Positions 61,944 through 63,220 of a DNA stretch of 63,220 bases are shown one piece after another (positions within the stretch are counted from its first letter, which is position 1; each line of letters opens with the position of its first letter). The DNA lies in the NCBI RefSeq assembly GCF_004137355.1, contig NZ_SDVB01000050.1, positions 1 to 63,220 on the forward strand. Direction: 5' to 3'. The notes beneath the pieces were generated by a model. That model ran no database searches, was not told the origin of the DNA, and saw nothing but the letters and a program-made list of their open reading frames with translations. Position numbers and translations under genes: made by a program. This stretch comes from Ciceribacter ferrooxidans. Its GTDB lineage: Bacteria > Pseudomonadota > Alphaproteobacteria > Rhizobiales > Rhizobiaceae.

Positions 61944-62108
61944 TCAGAGCGGGATGTTGAGGATGGCGGGGCTCACGTCGCGGTGCGCCCGGCGTTCCGC
62001 GTCGCCACCGGCCTGGGCGAGGCTGTATTCCTCCGAGGCGTGGACGGCGGTGCCGATCTGGCCGACGGCCCGGCGGAAACTGCGAAGCGGATGAAATCTG
62101 ACGTTCAT
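61944..62108 (-). CDS. Small basic protein (54 residues)
   Basis: ATG 62108 with 'AAAGGTTCGTACC' before it. It starts 'MNVRFHPLRSFRRAVGQIGT' and ends 'RRAHRDVSPAILNIPL'. The Arg-rich start and the length recall DUF1127-like small proteins, but the defining pattern is not convincing. It converges with the gene at 61020. Probably expressed given the ribosome site, but unconfirmed. Confidence 0.4.
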   Translation of the reverse strand: MNVRFHPLRSFRRAVGQIGTAVHASEEYSLAQAGGDAERRAHRDVSPAILNIPL

Positions 62109-62227
62109 GGTACGAACCTTTGCGTTTTTCGCGTGTCTTCGGACTTGTCCGGATCCTGCGGCACGAGCCTTTGTTGTGCAATGCACAAAACCGGAAGGGA
62201 GCCATGCGGCCGGCGCGGTGCGCCGGC

Positions 62228-62419
62228 TCAGCGTTCCCGGAAATCGGTGAAGATGGCAGAGGGGCGGGCGAGCTGCCCGAAACGGCCGAGGCCTCGTGCG
62301 CTCAACTGCTCGTGGGTGGCGGAGCCGAAACGGTGATATCCGTGGCCGCTGCCCAGCTTTTCGCCGGCAAGGCGGAGCGTTTCGAAACTGCTGTGGATGG
62401 GGCGGCAGGGCATGGTCAT
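62228..62419 (-). CDS. Small protein (63 residues), uncertain
   Basis: ATG 62419 ('MTMPCRPIHSSFETLRLAGE'), ending 'RPSAIFTDFRER'. It is on the same strand as the 54-residue ORF downstream and could share a transcript. It is preceded by an AT-rich region with 'AAGAAAGAGCC'. No family was recognised. The segment 'GYHRFGSATHEQLSARGLGR' is the only possible structured part. Confidence 0.35.
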   Translation of the reverse strand: MTMPCRPIHSSFETLRLAGEKLGSGHGYHRFGSATHEQLSARGLGRFGQLARPSAIFTDFRER

Positions 62420-62574
62420 GACGAGGCTCTTTCTTAAACGGTTCCTCCCACAACACCGACTGCAATATTGCACTGCAACATCGATTCGACAATGTCGCAG
62501 ATTGCCGCACTGCCATGCGCGATTTGCATGACTTTCGTCATGTTTCGTTTACCAGTGCCGAAAATTTGCGCCGT

Positions 62575-63220
62575 TCAGCCGCCGAGACGGGCGCGGAAGG
62601 CCTGCAGGTCCGCCCAGGCGAGCGCCTTGCTGGCGGGGGCGGTCAGGAGCTCCTGGGGATGCAGCGTCGCGATCGCCGGCACCGCGTGGCTGCCACAGGC
62701 GATCTCGCGCCATTCGCCGCGCATCGTGTGGATGGTGCCGGTGCCGCCGAAGAAGAAGCGGGCGGTGAAATTGCCGAGGAGCAGCACCGCCTTGGGTTCC
62801 GCAAGCTCGATCTGGCGCTCGATGAAGGGCCGGCAGATCGCCGCTTCCGGCGCCGAGGGCGGCCGGTCGCCCGGCGGTCTCCAGGGAATGACGGTCGAGA
62901 GCAGCACCGTTTCGCGCGAAAGCCCGATCGCGCCGAGCATGCGGTCGAGCAGGAAGCCGGCCTTGCCGGAGAAGGCCGTCCCCTCGCGGTCGTCGTCGCC
63001 GCTCGGCATCGGGCCGATCACCATGACGCCGGCGGCGGGCTCGCCTGCAGCGAACACGGTGGAGCGGGCGCTGGTCTTCAGGTTGCAGCCGCCGAAGGCC
63101 TCGACCGCGGTCTTGAGCTCGTCGAGCGTGCGGGCGCTTTCGGCCGCGAAGCGCGCCTCGGTGACGGCATGCTCGTCGGGGATCGCGACGGCGGCGGCCG
63201 GCCGCGGCGCGGGCTGGGGC
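62575..63220 (-). CDS. Family-4 uracil-DNA glycosylase, 3' part (5' end outside window)
   Basis: About 214 residues are visible; the gene begins beyond 63220. The family-4 pattern is 'VEAFGGCNLKTSARSTVFAA', 'PAAGVMVIGPMPSGDDDREG' (catalytic loop), 'FSGKAGFLLDRMLGAIGLSR' and the C-terminal 'PAIATLHPQELLTAPASKAL'. The enzyme removes uracil from DNA in base excision repair and usually carries a 4Fe-4S cluster; one of its cysteines is visible in the GCNLK motif. In the catalytic loop the usual GEAPG/GEGPG is replaced by 'GPMPSGDDD', which may mark a subfamily. Confidence 0.85.
   Translation of the reverse strand, partial: PQPAPRPAAAVAIPDEHAVTEARFAAESARTLDELKTAVEAFGGCNLKTSARSTVFAAGEPAAGVMVIGPMPSGDDDREGTAFSGKAGFLLDRMLGAIGLSRETVLLSTVIPWRPPGDRPPSAPEAAICRPFIERQIELAEPKAVLLLGNFTARFFFGGTGTIHTMRGEWREIACGSHAVPAIATLHPQELLTAPASKALAWADLQAFRARLGG

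Overview
The window is GC-rich alphaproteobacterial chromosome, very probably Rhizobiaceae (Sinorhizobium/Ensifer, Shinella or Rhizobium type). The signs are a FeuP/FeuQ two-component pair beside a cytochrome c maturation operon (cycHJKL = ccmI, ccmE, ccmF, ccmH) and a Do-type protease, a PleC-type cell-cycle kinase, Rhizobiales-restricted DUF families (DUF6456, DUF5330, DUF1491, DUF6107), and many short palindromic intergenic repeats of the rhizobial mosaic (RIME-like) kind. No rRNA, tRNA or CRISPR array was seen. Family assignments come from reading the sequence, without database searches.

Layout. 1-8600: partial DUF6456 gene, repeat-rich gap, sufE, DUF5330, a membrane histidine kinase overlapping a peptidoglycan-binding protein gene, a cytosolic chemotaxis receptor, a hicAB toxin-antitoxin pair, DUF1491 and an MmcQ/YjbR protein. 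8600-28840: a nearly complete gene transfer agent (GTA) structural cluster in the order of Rhodobacter GTA genes g1 to g15 (terminase, portal, prohead protease, capsid, connector, head closure, tail terminator, tail tube, chaperones, tape measure, three baseplate/hub proteins, NlpC peptidase, TIM-barrel fibre protein). It is interrupted by a GH19-type lysin, a Dabb protein, a reverse-strand MFS transporter, a 44-residue reverse-strand ORF and several repeat blocks. The last tail gene carries an in-frame amber codon at 27426-27428, so the cluster may be functionally compromised.

28900-38800: FeuN-like periplasmic protein, FeuP, FeuQ, a surface lipoprotein, the ccmIEFH operon with overlapping genes, and degP with a clear terminator. 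CcmH has about 50 extra N-terminal residues encoded by the same repeat family that otherwise sits between genes. 38000-49100: a second OmpR/EnvZ-type pair, glnE (nitrogen control), DUF167, an NAD synthase-like protein, an EamA transporter, a LonB-like protease and a DUF922 putative peptidase.

49400-51560 is a small accessory island with visibly different base and codon use. It holds two tightly spaced reverse-strand genes: a DGQHR/ParB-like protein followed by a protein with an RNase-type HEPN motif. This is the best candidate for an undescribed, possibly anti-phage or toxin-type, system.

51950-63220: pleC, a DUF4344 metallopeptidase, aminopeptidase N (pepN), an EamA transporter, an MFS transporter, an unrecognised helix-turn-helix-like protein, two tiny reverse-strand ORFs and the 3' part of a family-4 uracil-DNA glycosylase gene.
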